Below are positions 41,775 through 52,079 of a DNA stretch of 64,000 nucleotides, piece by piece. The stretch comes from Oscarella lobularis (taxonomy: Eukaryota; Porifera; Homoscleromorpha; Homosclerophorida; Oscarellidae). The notes below the pieces were generated by a model. That model made no database searches and was not told where the DNA came from. It was given only the letters and a program-made list of their open reading frames with translations. The position numbers and the translations under genes are program-made. Where the stretch lies: assembly GCF_947507565.1 (NCBI RefSeq), contig NC_089176.1, positions 1,736,001 through 1,800,000 of the forward strand. The letters are read 5' to 3'. Position 1 is the stretch's first letter. Every line of letters begins with the position of its first letter.

Positions 41775-43459
41775 CCTGCTCACGAGATCCGTTGCGCGAA
41801 ATTAAGTCAGCCAGCGTATTGGAGATCCCCGGGAGGTGTCGCGCCTGCCACGAAAAACCGAAGTGCGCGGCGTAGAATTGAAAGGTCCGTAGCAGGGGCA
41901 TGACCGAGGAATCCCGCGACGACCCCGTGGCCACGGCAGACACCACTGTTGTGTTGTCCGAGCGCAGCAACACGGGAGCGCCCGACCACCCCGCACCCCA
42001 CAGTGCCGCCGCCAGCACCACAAAGAGAAGCTCTTTTTCGGCAATCGTGCACGGAGCCCACCGATCGCACCATTGCAACTGAAGCCATTGGGATCGCCAC
42101 ACGGCGCCGCAGCCCCACGAGCCGGAGGCGTCCGTAACGACCACGTTGGCCAGAGCCGCCACAAAGAGTAAAAATTTTACCGACCCGTTTCAGTGCAGGA
42201 AAATCGCGCGCCACCACCGCAGATCCGCCCGAGCGGCGTCTCCCAAATAGACGCGAGATTCCGGGTGGGGTCGGCCCCTCGTCAAGTCAATACGCCGGCG
42301 TAAGAACGCGCGGCCCGCCGGCACCACCGTCGCTGCATGTTGCAGGAAGCCGATGAGTTCCTGCAGCTCCCGTCTAGAGCAGGAAACTCGCCTCTCCCAT
42401 TTTTCGAGCTCGGCCGTGATCCTTGTCATCTTTCCCTCTGGCAACCGGAGAACCTGCTCCGCCGTATCGAGCTCCAAGCCCCGGAAAACCAGCTGCGTTG
42501 TCGGTCCCTCGACCTTATGCGCCGCAATAGGGACGCCTAGCTCGTTGCATGTGGCTAAGGCGATCTCGCGGTTGCGGGCGCCCTCGAGCGAACCCGGCCG
42601 TCCAAAGAATAGGTAGTCGTCCAGATAGTGCACTCCGGACAAAATGCCGCGCCGATACATTACCCAGAGTAGGGCGTCCGCGACCGCAAAGAAGATGATC
42701 GAGGCCGACCGTAGGCCGAAGGGCAGTGCCGTGTCCACGTAACACTTCCCCCGCCATTGCACGCCAAGAAAGTGTCTGTCTGCGGGGTGAACCGGCACCA
42801 TTCGGTAGGCATTTTTGAGGTCGATCTTGACCAGCAGCGTTCCCTCGCCTAGTAGTGCGCAACGCCGTACAGCGTCCACCACCCGCACGTACGACGTTGA
42901 GCAACTCTCTTCCGCTATGAAGTCGTTAACTCCACGCCCTCGCGGCGCGGAAAGATCGACAATCAATCGCCATTTTTGCCGCAGCCCCGGCGGGGTTGAC
43001 TTGGGGATTACCCCGAATGGGCTAATCCAGAGCGCCGCTGACGCCAGGGGGGAGAGTGGGCCCAAGATTCGCCCCGCTGCGATTTCCGCGCTCAGGAAGT
43101 CGTCCACCTGTGCCGGGTGAAGTGACGCGGAGCGATGGTGTCGCCTGGCGGATTTGATAATCGTCCGCGCCGCGCAGCCGATTCGAAACCCATTGGTTAA
43201 GCCCGACAGGAGCCACCGTGTGAACCGAGCGTCCGGAAAGTGCTCGAGGGCCCGGCTCCAAGCGAGTACTCGCAACGGGGACCTTCTCGCGCACCGTCCG
43301 TGAACCGCTAGCCCGATCCAACGCCGCGAGAGACGACCATAGTGCGTATCTCGTTCCGTTCAGGCTCCAGTCGTCTAAGCCATTAGACAAAGTGAATGGA
43401 AGATTTCCTCTGTGTCCCGCGCCCCGGTCCCCCTCCGGCGCGACGCGCGAGACAATCAT
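41775..43459 (-). CDS. Reverse transcriptase-RNase H of the DIRS-like element
   Basis: The long frame 43275-42190 (about 360 residues) holds RILGPLSPLASAALWISPFG, KWRLIVDLSAPRGRGVNDFI, LVKIDLKNAYRMVPVHPADR, GLRSASIIFFAVADAL and the catalytic YLDDYLFFG. It continues in overlapping frames as RNase H (VVTDASGSWGCGAVW with the first Asp, EKELLFVVLAAALWG, LLRSDNTTVVSAVATG, ARHLPGISNTLADLISR). The junction near 42190 changes frame. RT and RNase H copy the element RNA into DNA. Confidence 0.85.
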
Positions 43460-43681
43460 AAGGTCAAATCCTCTTCTTTTCTTTTTGTATGCTTAACGTA
43501 CTCGCAATACTCCGCTGCAACAAACAACCCTCGCACTCCCGTCGGGGCGCTCCAAAAAAAAGAAAACAAAAACCGATAGCCGACCGACTATCAAAACCCA
43601 ACGTTCGCCCGTTGGCAGAAACCAACGCAGAAACACCCCGCGCCCGTACCCTTACAGAAAACCTAGCTCATGGTCCGTCGC

Positions 43682-45505
43682 TCACGCGTCGACCGGCCGA
43701 CTGGCCGGAGGGGCGTTTTCCTGCTGCTGCGCCGGCTGCTGCTTGCAATCGCGGGCCCTGTGTTTCTTGCCGCAGCGTGAGCACACGTGCTTGCAAACGC
43801 AATTGTAATGGCACCCGCTGCACCCAAAATTGTAAAGACGACACGCCGAGCCCCTTCCGTTGCCTAGCGCGTTCTCACCGTCCGTCGAGCGTGGCGGTGG
43901 GCGTCGGTCCAATCCTGCGCGCAAGGCGCATTGAGCCGTAGTGTGATCGCCGTCGGAATTTGCGCAGTACGTGCATTTCTTCGGGTTGGCGTTGTAGAGG
44001 TAATTTGAGCTGTGCAGGCTTGAATTCAGCGCAGACCAGACGATGGACGGGTCTGCCGCCGCTTGTTGCCGGAACTTCTAGTCGTACTGGCGCCATCCGT
44101 CGTTTCCGCAGTGAAGCGTCTCGCGTACGACGATCCGGAGGTACGCCATCAATTCCACCGCCCGTCCTGGGCGAAAGTGCAGCTCGACCGCCGCGAACGA
44201 CGCGAATGCTTGCACCCATGCCGTGAGCGACGGCATCTGCGTAGCTGCCGGCGCGACCAGTGAAACAGGCCCGCGTCGCCCTCCCGGCGAAGCAGTTCGG
44301 CGTTGTCGGCCAAGAGCTCAGAAAGATTCACAAACTGCTGCGACTGGATTTTGGCAACGACCCGCCTCGGCACAGGTGGCAGCGCCGGACCCATGAGAAA
44401 AGCGGGTGGAGTCGTCCTCGGCTTCTTTGCTGCGGGTGTGAGAAACGACCCCCAGTCCCAGCCGTCGCCCGGGGAAACGTCAACGTCAAAAAACGGAGGC
44501 GTGACCAGAGGCAAATTAGGCAGAGCTCCCGCGAGAGGCGGAACTCCCAGTCCGCCCTCTAACCCCGCTCCTTGCAGTGCGAACGGCAGCTGCGCTTGCT
44601 GTTGTAGCGGCGCCGGCTGAGCCGGCACCTGCTGGTGTTGCTGCTGCTGCGCTTTCGGCACCTGCTGGTGTTGCTGCTGCTGCGCTTGCGGCACTTGCTG
44701 TTGCGCCAGCGGGCGTTGCTGCGCCTGTTGCGGGATCGCAAAAACCGGTTGTTGCTGCGCTTGCGGCTGCAATACTTGGAGCGGCGATCGGAGCGCGCGG
44801 GCTGCGTGTAGAGCAATAAAATGTAAGAGCCCAGACACGCGCTGAGACCCGTGCGACGCACGAGAAATAAAAGGAGCCGGCGGGTGGGAACGGAATGACT
44901 CGCACCTGGCGCACGTGACGGGAGCGCGACAAAACAAACGAAGGAGAAGGGAACCGGTTGCTGGGACAAGAATGCAAAAGAGAGGGGGGGGGGGGGGGCG
45001 CCACTACCCCAGACCCGCTCCAGAAAGGCGTGCGTACCGCGATCGCGAGAGGAAAATAACTTACCTGGCAGGTACTGCGCAAGCTGTTGTTCTACGGCAC
45101 GGGCAACCACCTCCTGTAGAGCCACAGGGCAAAGCACTGTAGCCGCTGAAGCGCCGCCGCCGATGGTGGGAGCGATTCCCGCGTTACCCGGCGCCGTGGA
45201 TGTGGGGACGGTGATCGCCGGCGATGGTTGCGACGCGGGAGCTCTCGTTGTTGCGTGGACGGTGATCGCCGGCGATTGCTGCGACGAGGGAGCTCCCGTC
45301 GTTGCGATGGCGGCCGTTGGAGCCCGTGGTATGGCTGGAGCGAAGCGCCCATTGCGGCGATCAGATCGGCAGTGCGCGAACGCCGCTGCGAGCGTCGTGG
45401 CGCCGCAGCCGAGGCTGGCGGTTGCGGCGTGGACTCGTTGGGTGTAGCTCCAGACATAAGTTCGTATGGCGAAGGCGTGAAGCGACGCTCGAGCGGAGAA
45501 GGCAC
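43682..45505 (-). CDS. Gag-like protein of the DIRS-like element, spliced, one frame break
   Basis: Starts MPSPLERRFTPSPYELMSG at 45505. A splice donor CAG|GTAAGT lies near 45061 after QLAQYLPG, and the acceptor is probably near 44800. A Gln-rich stretch (QQQHQQVPKAQQQQHQQ) follows, then GDGWDWGSFLTPAAKK and VVAKIQSQQFVNLSELLADN, the usual gag core of these elements. After a frame change near 44255 come WVQAFASFAAVELHF-type residues and a Cys/His-rich end: CRLYNFGCSGC, CVCKHVCSRCGKKH. The last is the zinc region typical of DIRS/Ngaro gag. Confidence 0.7.
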
Positions 45506-45815
45506 GAATGAGGGCCCTCGCGTGCTTATGTTTACCTAAGTGCCTACCCGCGCCACGCCCCTCGTTCGTCATCAAATACGTTTAACACCATTGGCTAAAC
45601 TCCACACAATTCTGCGGAGGTTTTTACAGTAGCGCATACATAAGGAACGTTTCTCCACCACAGGCTGCAAAACAGTTTAAAAGTATTAATTATCGAATCA
45701 TTTATGGCCCTAGTAATGAACGCATCCGGGATTTTTTGGCTTCAAACTTGGCGTCAGAGAAATGTCACGTGATAGCGCGAGTTACGTATCCCTCTTCTTT
45801 TCTATCTCTGGTAAG

Positions 45816-46090
45816 ACGATGTTTTCGATGAAAACTTCTGCCATAGTGGCTGCGGTGATGTCAGGAACCGCGACTAGCTCGATCCAACGTGTGAATCGAT
45901 CGACCATTACGGTGATGTATCGATTCCCCCAGGCCGTCTTCGGTAGTGGACCGAATATGTCAATGCCCACTGTGTGGAAAGGGACCGGTGAGTTGAATAA
46001 TTGAAGCTCCTTCAGCCTTGTTTATCTTTGACTTCCTCTTTTGGCAGAATTCGCACGTTCGGACAAATATCGCTGGACATCCCCCTCCAG
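45816..46090 (-). pseudogene. Ty3 integrase, N-terminal part
   Basis: The minus frame reads MGIDIFGPLPKTAWGNRYIT, VDRFTRWIELVAVPDITAAT and AEVFIENIVL, i.e. the first catalytic Asp region of an rve domain. It stops where the DIRS-like element is inserted. Upstream, near 46050, a zinc-binding motif should lie beyond the Tc1 insertion and is partly lost. Confidence 0.75.
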
Positions 46091-46512
46091 AAATACAGTG
46101 CGGTGCAAAAGTATAAGCCACTAGCACGTTTATAACTATAGTAAACCATCAACCAAAAACTTTAGGTTTTACCGGTAACAAATATAACCTAAAGATATTC
46201 GTCCTACACTTACCTTTTTCAAAATAATTTTTAGAATTTGCTACTTAACTGCTACGTCTAATTTTAATTAGATTAGTTTATAGTAGTCACATACCGTAGG
46301 CGCTGGTTGTTAAGCGCCCTTTTCTGTTAAGCGCCTATTATTTGATAAGCGCCCACTCATCTGATGTTTTTTTCCAATGTTTGTTAAGCGCTGCTAATCT
46401 TTTCATGCACTGTTGACTGTACGTTCGGTTTGGCGTTATCGGCAAGTCAGACGTTGGGCCGTCGTCTAACGCGCAGTCTCACCAATTGTTTCGTAACGGT
46501 CACGTACCTGAA

Positions 46513-48051
46513 ATGTCTGAGGTGGAAGGTGGACAGACTTCGGGTTGTGTTGGTGTGGTTCGCAGAAAGAGCTACACGAGGGAAGCAAAGTTGAAAGTTG
46601 TCCAGTTCTTTGAAGCTAATGGCAGGAACTTGTATGAAACCTGCAAACGCTTTTCCCTGAACAACCGAACCGTGAAACGATGGATCACGATGAAGGAGAG
46701 CCTGCTCGAGAGCCGCAAAGGGAGCAAGAGGGTGAAGTTTTCTAGGCGATCCAAATTCCCGGATATGGAAAGCAGACTGTACCGGGAATATAAAGATTTG
46801 CGAAAGAAGGGGATGAAGGTCATCAGCATTCGTTCATTTATCCTTGTTTATATTTTTACCAGGTGAAAGGATGGTGGTTTAGACACAGATCTAAACAGAT
46901 CCTAGAGGAATTGCACCCCGGTTCATCATTTGCCTTTTCTGATTGCTGGTTTCAAGCATTCAAAAGAAGATTTCGAATCAGTCTCAGACGAGCAACGAAC
47001 ACCTGCCAAAAGGAACCTAGTGACAAGCGATTGTCGGTTCAGCACTTTCATCGAAGAATTCGCAGTGCAGCCTCAAAAGGTACTCAGGTTGGCCCGCTGG
47101 GAAAGTGGTCAGAACATCAGATTGCCAACATGGACCAAACACCATTACCGTTTACATTCGCTGACGGCGAGACCTATGCAGACAAAGGAGATCGTTCAGT
47201 GTGGGTCAGGGGAGGGGCGTCCGGTTGGGACAAACGTCAAGCCACTGTTCAGTTGACAGTATTTGCTGACGGTGTGGCACGAGTCAGGCCTCTTCTAATT
47301 TTTCGTGGTCTTGGTATGATTGATTTGAGATCTTAGCTTGATAATTAAGTGATTGTCTCGCAGGGAAACGGATTTCGTTGCAAGAAAGATTGAGGTATGA
47401 CAACCGGGTGTACGTTCACTTTCAAAAGAATGCATGGTGCGACGAGGAGGCAATGAAAATTTGGACCAGACAGTGCTGGAAGAAAGCGTGTGAGGGCCCC
47501 ATGCATTTGGTGATCGACGTCCATCGTGCGCAGAAAACCGACAAAATTCAGAGTCTTTTGAGAGATGAATGTGAGACTGAAATTACCTACGTCCCAGGTG
47601 AGGATTTTGCTGAGATTTTTCATCTAATGAAATCAAATTTGCAGGAGGATGCACTAGTTTAGTCCAACCAATAGACGTCAGCGTCAATAAGCCTTTCAAA
47701 AGCAAGATTGATAATCTGTCAACAAAGCACATGCAAGATAATCTGGATGCCTACGTAACTGGCAAAATTACTGCCGGTGAACGACGGATCTTGCTCACAA
47801 AGTGGGTGGGAGAGGCGTGGGCTGAGATCAGCAGCCAGAAAGAGATGATCGTTCGAAGTTTTCAGAAGACAGGCATTTCTTTGCCGATAGATGGATCAGA
47901 CGATCATCTTATCCACATCGAAGGAATTGAGGACTACGAAGTAGAGTCCACCACGGATGAATACACCGATGACGATGAAGGCAACCCTTTTGGTGACACG
48001 GACGAAGACGAGGGCGAAGATGTCTTCGACGTGGGAAAACAAGACCCTTGA
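46513..48051 (+). CDS. pogo-type (DDE_1) transposase, four exons, intact
   Basis: Exons 46513-46818, 46863-47313, 47364-47597 and 47645-48051, with GT..AG introns of about 45-50 bp that keep the frame. The start at 46513 (MSEVEGG) is the first ATG. N-terminal HTH: YTREAKLKVVQFFEANGRNL, ETCKRFSLNNRTVKRWI. The second DNA-binding part is in exon 2 (SDCWFQAFKRRFRISLRR). Catalytic residues: Asp in IANMDQTPLPF, Asp in MHLVIDVHRAQKTD, Asp in SLVQPIDVSVNKPFKS, the DDxD arrangement of pogo enzymes. The tail is acidic (TDEYTDDDEGN, DEDEGED). No stop or frameshift is seen, so the element may be recently active. Confidence 0.85.
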
Positions 48052-48109
48052 AAGTAGTTGCTCTATATTTGTTGAACAGAACAGTTAGACTATTTAACAG
48101 GCCAGATTA

Positions 48110-48475
48110 TCAGTAGGAGTGACTAAAAATTTTTCTCAACTGTTGAAATTTCTTCACCAACTTCTTCTTTCCATAGAAGGTGTAGGTGCAGGGCACTTCA
48201 AGACCGATTCCATGCTGTCTGTGCCCGGTAATTTCGCAGATAACACTTCCGCCGTGTGCAATGAAAAACCACACTTCCCGGGATATCTCTCTTGGAACGT
48301 GTCCAACGATAACGCCGTCTCTGGCGATTTTCACGGCGTGCCTATCATGTCCATTTCCTTCTTCATGGCTCACAGACAACCGCTCCCCTACAAACGGAAG
48401 CCAAATTTCTTTGTAGATGTGATGGCCTCTCACAACGCTTCTAAGACCGAATTCAGAGAGGGTTCCCATTCTCAT
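48110..48475 (-). CDS. HIRAN-domain protein, 121 residues, carried by the pogo element
   Basis: One intact exon starting MRMGTLSEFG. The body reads VVRGHHIYKEIWLPFVGERL, then DRHAVKIARDGVIVGHVPRE and CEITGHRQHGIGLEVPCTYT, the pattern of HIRAN-like domains: a beta barrel that in HLTF binds the 3' end of single-stranded DNA. It ends with a basic tail (KKKLVKKFQQLRKIFSHSY). It lies inside the pogo terminal repeats, convergent with the transposase. Small HIRAN proteins like this are multicopy in coral and fish genomes. A role in target choice or strand handling is inference. Confidence 0.75.
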   Translation of the reverse strand: MRMGTLSEFGLRSVVRGHHIYKEIWLPFVGERLSVSHEEGNGHDRHAVKIARDGVIVGHVPREISREVWFFIAHGGSVICEITGHRQHGIGLEVPCTYTFYGKKKLVKKFQQLRKIFSHSY

Positions 48476-48608
48476 ACGGCGTAAAAGCGCGTTAGAAGAC
48501 TAGCGCGCTACATCACCTTGCTGTTAAGCGCTGGTGATCTGTTAAGCGCCCAATCAGCTGTTACCCAGACCTATAAGCGCCGGCGCTTAACAACCAGCGC
48601 CTACGGTA

Positions 48609-49079
48609 GATCTACACGATTATAGGCAAATTTACCCTAAAAGAAATCGTTAATCTGCTGAAATTTTGCTAAAAGCGTTTTCTCGGCGTGACTTTTGATT
48701 TTAAATGGCAGTTACCAACTGTTCAATGCTAATTAGTCAATAAAACTTGTGACGTCATAGGAAAACTACTCTTGTGTAATTGTTTAGTCACAATGCTTTT
48801 GCTTTCCAAAACATCGGTTTCTAACAGAGAAAACGTTTTTGGTTCATCTTTTAGTTTTGAAAACCAAATTATTTACCGGTTTCAGTTTATTACGCAAATA
48901 ATTTGGGGGTTTTTTGCTACTTTTGTTATGACGTATTCAAAACACTGAATCTTTTAACGCCGCGTTCTCCCGCCAAAATTGGTCATTTCCATCACAACAT
49001 TATTCAGCTGCAAGGAGACTAAAGGTGCTTTCGTTTTGTTGTCACCATTCAAAATTATCTCTGTCTTTCTTTGAACAGA
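48609..49079. other. Tc1 5' region without a gene
   Basis: A/T-rich leader between the pogo insertion and the Tc1 transposase start. No feature seen beyond a pyrimidine tract just before the ATG. Confidence 0.5.
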
Positions 49080-50093
49080 ATGCCCCGAAATCGACAGCTA
49101 ACAAGCCGCGAAATTGGCCTTATTGACGGCCTTCGCAAATGCGGGAAAAATCCAACTGAAATCGCGGCCGAAATTAATCGTTCTCGCGGAGCCGTGAGAA
49201 ACTGGATTAAAAAATTAGATGAGGGCGTTTTCGAGGCGAGTCAGCGGTCCGGACGGCCGCGAAAGACGACGAGTCGAGAGGACCGATTTCTTCGAGTTGC
49301 TGCGTTGCGCGATCGAAGGCAGTCGGCGAGACAGCTCGGCTCTCAGTTGTCTGCTGCAACGGGCAAAGCTGTTTCCAAATGGACAGTCTCTCGTCGGCTC
49401 TCGGAAAAAGGAATTCGAGCTCGTCGACCGCGAAAAAAACCGCAGCTGACGGCGAGGCATCGGGGCCTCCGACGCGGCTGGGCAGCGTCTCACAGAGGTT
49501 GGACTCTTGACCAGTGGAAGAGGGTGCTGTTCAGCGACGAATCGAAAATTTCATTGGGAAGCGATGGCAAAACCTTCGTCTGGCGTCGCGCTGGAGAAGA
49601 GAATGCCAGTTGCTGCACTGTTCCCACCGTGCAGTATCCAATTAGCGTTATGGTGTGGGGCTGCATGGCGGCTTCCGGAGTTGGATCATTGCATCGTATT
49701 GATGGAAGGTTGAACGCGGACGGCTACAAAAACATCCTCCAGACAAAAATGCTCCCAGACGCGGCCCGTTTAATAGGAAACCGTTTTGTTTTCCAGCAAG
49801 ACAACGCCAGCATTCACACCGCACGAACCGTTCGTCAGTGGTTCCTGAATAATGACGTCACTGTTCTCGATTGGCCGCCTCGTTCTCCTGACGCCAACCC
49901 CATAGAAAATCTCTGGCATCAACTGAAAACCTCTGTGAGCGCTGCTCAGCCGAAAACCAGCGACGAGCTCTGGGCAGCACTCCAAACGGCGTGGGAATCC
50001 ATTCCACAAGAAAACGTAAAAAAACTCGTTGAAAGCCTACCTCGCCAAGTACAGGCTATAGCAAAAGCTAAAGGGGGCTCTACAAAGTACTAA
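49080..50093 (+). CDS. Tc1-type transposase, intact (DD34E)
   Basis: 337 residues, the usual Tc1 length, from the ATG at 49080 (MPRNRQLTSREIG). Paired HTH: GLIDGLRKCGKNPTEIAAEI, SRGAVRNWIKK, then a GRPRK hook (SGRPRKTTSRED) and SKWTVSRRLSEKGIRARR. The catalytic triad is in VLFSDESKI (Asp), FQQDNASIHTA (Asp) and SPDANPIENLW (Glu), with 34 residues between the last two. No stops or frameshifts. It cuts and pastes the element at TA sites. A polyadenylation-type AATAAA follows at about 50098. Intact code and matching terminal repeats suggest recent activity, although the element is now split by the pogo insertion. Confidence 0.95.
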   Translation: MPRNRQLTSREIGLIDGLRKCGKNPTEIAAEINRSRGAVRNWIKKLDEGVFEASQRSGRPRKTTSREDRFLRVAALRDRRQSARQLGSQLSAATGKAVSKWTVSRRLSEKGIRARRPRKKPQLTARHRGLRRGWAASHRGWTLDQWKRVLFSDESKISLGSDGKTFVWRRAGEENASCCTVPTVQYPISVMVWGCMAASGVGSLHRIDGRLNADGYKNILQTKMLPDAARLIGNRFVFQQDNASIHTARTVRQWFLNNDVTVLDWPPRSPDANPIENLWHQLKTSVSAAQPKTSDELWAALQTAWESIPQENVKKLVESLPRQVQAIAKAKGGSTKY

Positions 50094-50499
50094 ACATAAT
50101 AAAAATATAAAGATATAAACAAAATTCATCCATTATTGTAGTATTAAACTCAGGTAAGTTGTGGCCTATGTGACTAGTTTAGACTAATCTAATTAAAATT
50201 AGACGTAGCAGTTAAGTAGCAAATTCTAAAAATTATTTTGAGAAAGGTAAGTGTAGGAAGAATATTTTTAGGTTATATTTGTTACCGGTAAAACCTAAAG
50301 TTTTCGTTTGATGGTTTACTATAGTTATATACGTGCTAGTGGCTTATACTTTTGCACCGCACTGTACGTATTGAGACGCGACTTTGGCTCGGATTTTCCT
50401 GTGTCCGAGATTGCCCGAAATGGGTACCGAGTGAAGAGCGTGAAGGACTGAGGCTCACGCGGCGGAAGGGAGGACGGGGACGCGAACCGTATTCTCGGA

Positions 50500-51907
50500 A
50501 ACGATCGTCTTGCACATCAGAAGACCACTTCCGGCGAAGTAGTATTCTCCGGAGATTCGTCGAGCCACCTCCACCTCTGCAGGTACAGCATCGGGATTCG
50601 GTTTCGTCAACCACATCCGCACGGCTTGAAGCTCGGAGTCTGACTTCTGCAGATGGAGTAGCGATTCTTAACTCGGGACATCGACAATTGCGAAAACTTG
50701 GCCGGAACTTCCTCTCGGCAATCGGGACAATGCGTCGGCGTTTGCCCTTCCCGGACGGTATCGTATTTCGAAATCACAGGGTTGCAATCCCAACGAACGA
50801 GTCTTCCACTGTTCTTGTGGTTCGCCATCAACCATTTTAGGTTGCCATGGTCTGTCTCTACGACAAATCGAGATCCGGCAAGATATTTGTGGAACGTTTC
50901 ACACCCAAAGATAACGGCGTACAGCTCTTTCTCCCTAACGTCCCAAAATCTTTCGCTAGGTCCAAACGTCTTGTTGGCATAGCAGACGACTCTCTTCATT
51001 TCATTGCCGTCACGTTTTGCAAGAATGGCTGCAATGGCGTAGTCAGACGCATATGTCTGAAGTAGGAATGGTTTCGTCCAATCAGAACTGGTGCCGTACT
51101 CAGACTTCTCTTTAAACCCTCAAAAGCTTCCTGTTGCTCGGCCTTCATCGTTCCGAAGCAAACGAGTGAGTGGCTCTGCTACCTTTGCATAGACGTCGAT
51201 AAATCTCCGATAATATGAGGTTATGCCCAGGAATGTCCTCACGGAAGATCGGTTGGTTGGCGCCGCTAACGATTTGATTGCTTCGACCTTCCCCGGATCA
51301 ACTGAAAGTCCCTCTGGGGTAACGTTAGAGGTAACCCAGGAACCGCAATTCGCTCTTTCCTAGCTTGCACTTTGATGGCTTTAGCTTCAGATTATTTTCC
51401 TCGAAGCGCTAAAAGACGAGTTCTAGATCCTTTAGGTGGGTGTCGAAGTCCTTGGAATATACGACGACGTCATATTGCAATGTATTAGAAGACAATTTTT
51501 CCACTTTAGACTCGCCATCCATTGCGCGCTGAAAGGTGCTTGGTGCATTGCACAGGCCTAACGGCATGACCAGGAATTCGCATAACCCGCTGGGAGTTAT
51601 GAATGCTGTTTTCTCTACGTCTGGGGCTGCAACGAGAACTTGATGGAATCCAGATTGAAGATCGAGGCTGCTGAAAAACAGATTTCCTGATAACAAGTCC
51701 AGACTGTCATCTACTCTCGGTAAGGGATATCGATCCCTTCTTCGGAACATCGTTTATCTTCTGGTAATTTACATAGAAACGAGTCGAAGTGACATCCTTA
51801 TCGACTAGCACAACGGGGCTGGCCCAAGGCGAGCGAGATTCTTGAATCAGCCCATTTTCAAGCATCGTTGAGACGTGACCATTAATCTCTTGATTTACCG
51901 CGGGCAA
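50500..51907 (-). pseudogene. Ty3 reverse transcriptase and RNase H
   Basis: From 51907: SRSPWASPVVLVDK and RFYVNYQKIND (RT fingers), then RRRDRYPLPRVDDSLDLLSG, FFSSLDLQSGFHQVLVAAPD (first catalytic Asp) and VMPLGLCNAPSTFQRAMDG. The catalytic YxDD box has decayed to QYDVVVYS. After frameshifts RNase H follows at 50999-50607: VVCYANKTFGPSERFWDVRE, KELYAVIFGCETF, VVETDHGNLKWLM. The pieces are in different frames, so the enzyme is dead. Confidence 0.85.
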
Positions 51908-52079
51908 CTAACGGTAAGGAGATTCATTAATGGGATGACTGTCACCTGTATCGATGTGGCGATAGATTCCGGCCATGCGTCCTATATTCGACGTTCCTGA
52001 CGCGAAGATTCCTCCGTACGCATTGACCAAGGCCGATAACTTCGTCACCTGTTCTTTCGTCAGATCCTCGCCCATCGAT

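Larger units (their letters stand above)
39801..45810 (-). mobile_element. DIRS-like tyrosine-recombinase retrotransposon with inverted terminal repeats
   Basis: Inverted terminal repeats of about 205-208 bp (39801-40008 and 45606-45810, about 90% identical by eye) enclose gag, RT-RNase H and tyrosine recombinase on the minus strand, 6.0 kb in all. It is inserted in the Ty3 integrase. GTAAG occurs at both junctions (39796-39800 and 45811-45815), but because the ends are ACCAGAG and CTCTGGT the true duplicated part may be only AAG. Inverted terminal repeats point to DIRS rather than Ngaro; no methyltransferase-like ORF is seen. Confidence 0.8.
46294..48606. mobile_element. pogo-type DNA transposon carrying transposase and HIRAN-domain gene
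   Basis: Perfect 25-bp terminal inverted repeats (46294-46318 and 48582-48606) beginning CCGTAGGCGCTGGTTG, with TA on both sides (46292-46293 and 48607-48608). Subterminal copies of GTTAAGCGC lie at both ends (about five left, four right), plausible transposase sites. It is 2313 bp long, sits just inside the left Tc1 repeat, and encodes two convergent genes 58 bp apart. Confidence 0.9.
46096..50364. mobile_element. Tc1-type DNA transposon with about 195-bp inverted repeats, interrupted by a pogo element
   Basis: Ends CAGTGCGGTGCAAAAGTATA (46096) and its complement at 50364, flanked by TA on both sides (46094-46095, 50365-50366), the Tc1/mariner signature. Terminal repeats cover 46096-46293 and 50170-50364 and are highly similar. 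Without the inserted pogo element it is about 1.95 kb. It interrupts the Ty3 element between RNase H and integrase. Confidence 0.9.

Noticed and set aside
44577-44819. Ala-rich plus-strand frames opposite the DIRS gag
   Set aside because: Shadow of the Gln/Pro-rich gag coding sequence on the minus strand.
39796-45815. Reading the 205-bp inverted repeats as a separate cut-and-paste transposon that the DIRS genes later invaded
   Set aside because: The gag start lies within about 100 bp of the right repeat and no other transposase is present, so assigning the repeats to the DIRS-like element is simpler; kept open only as an alternative.
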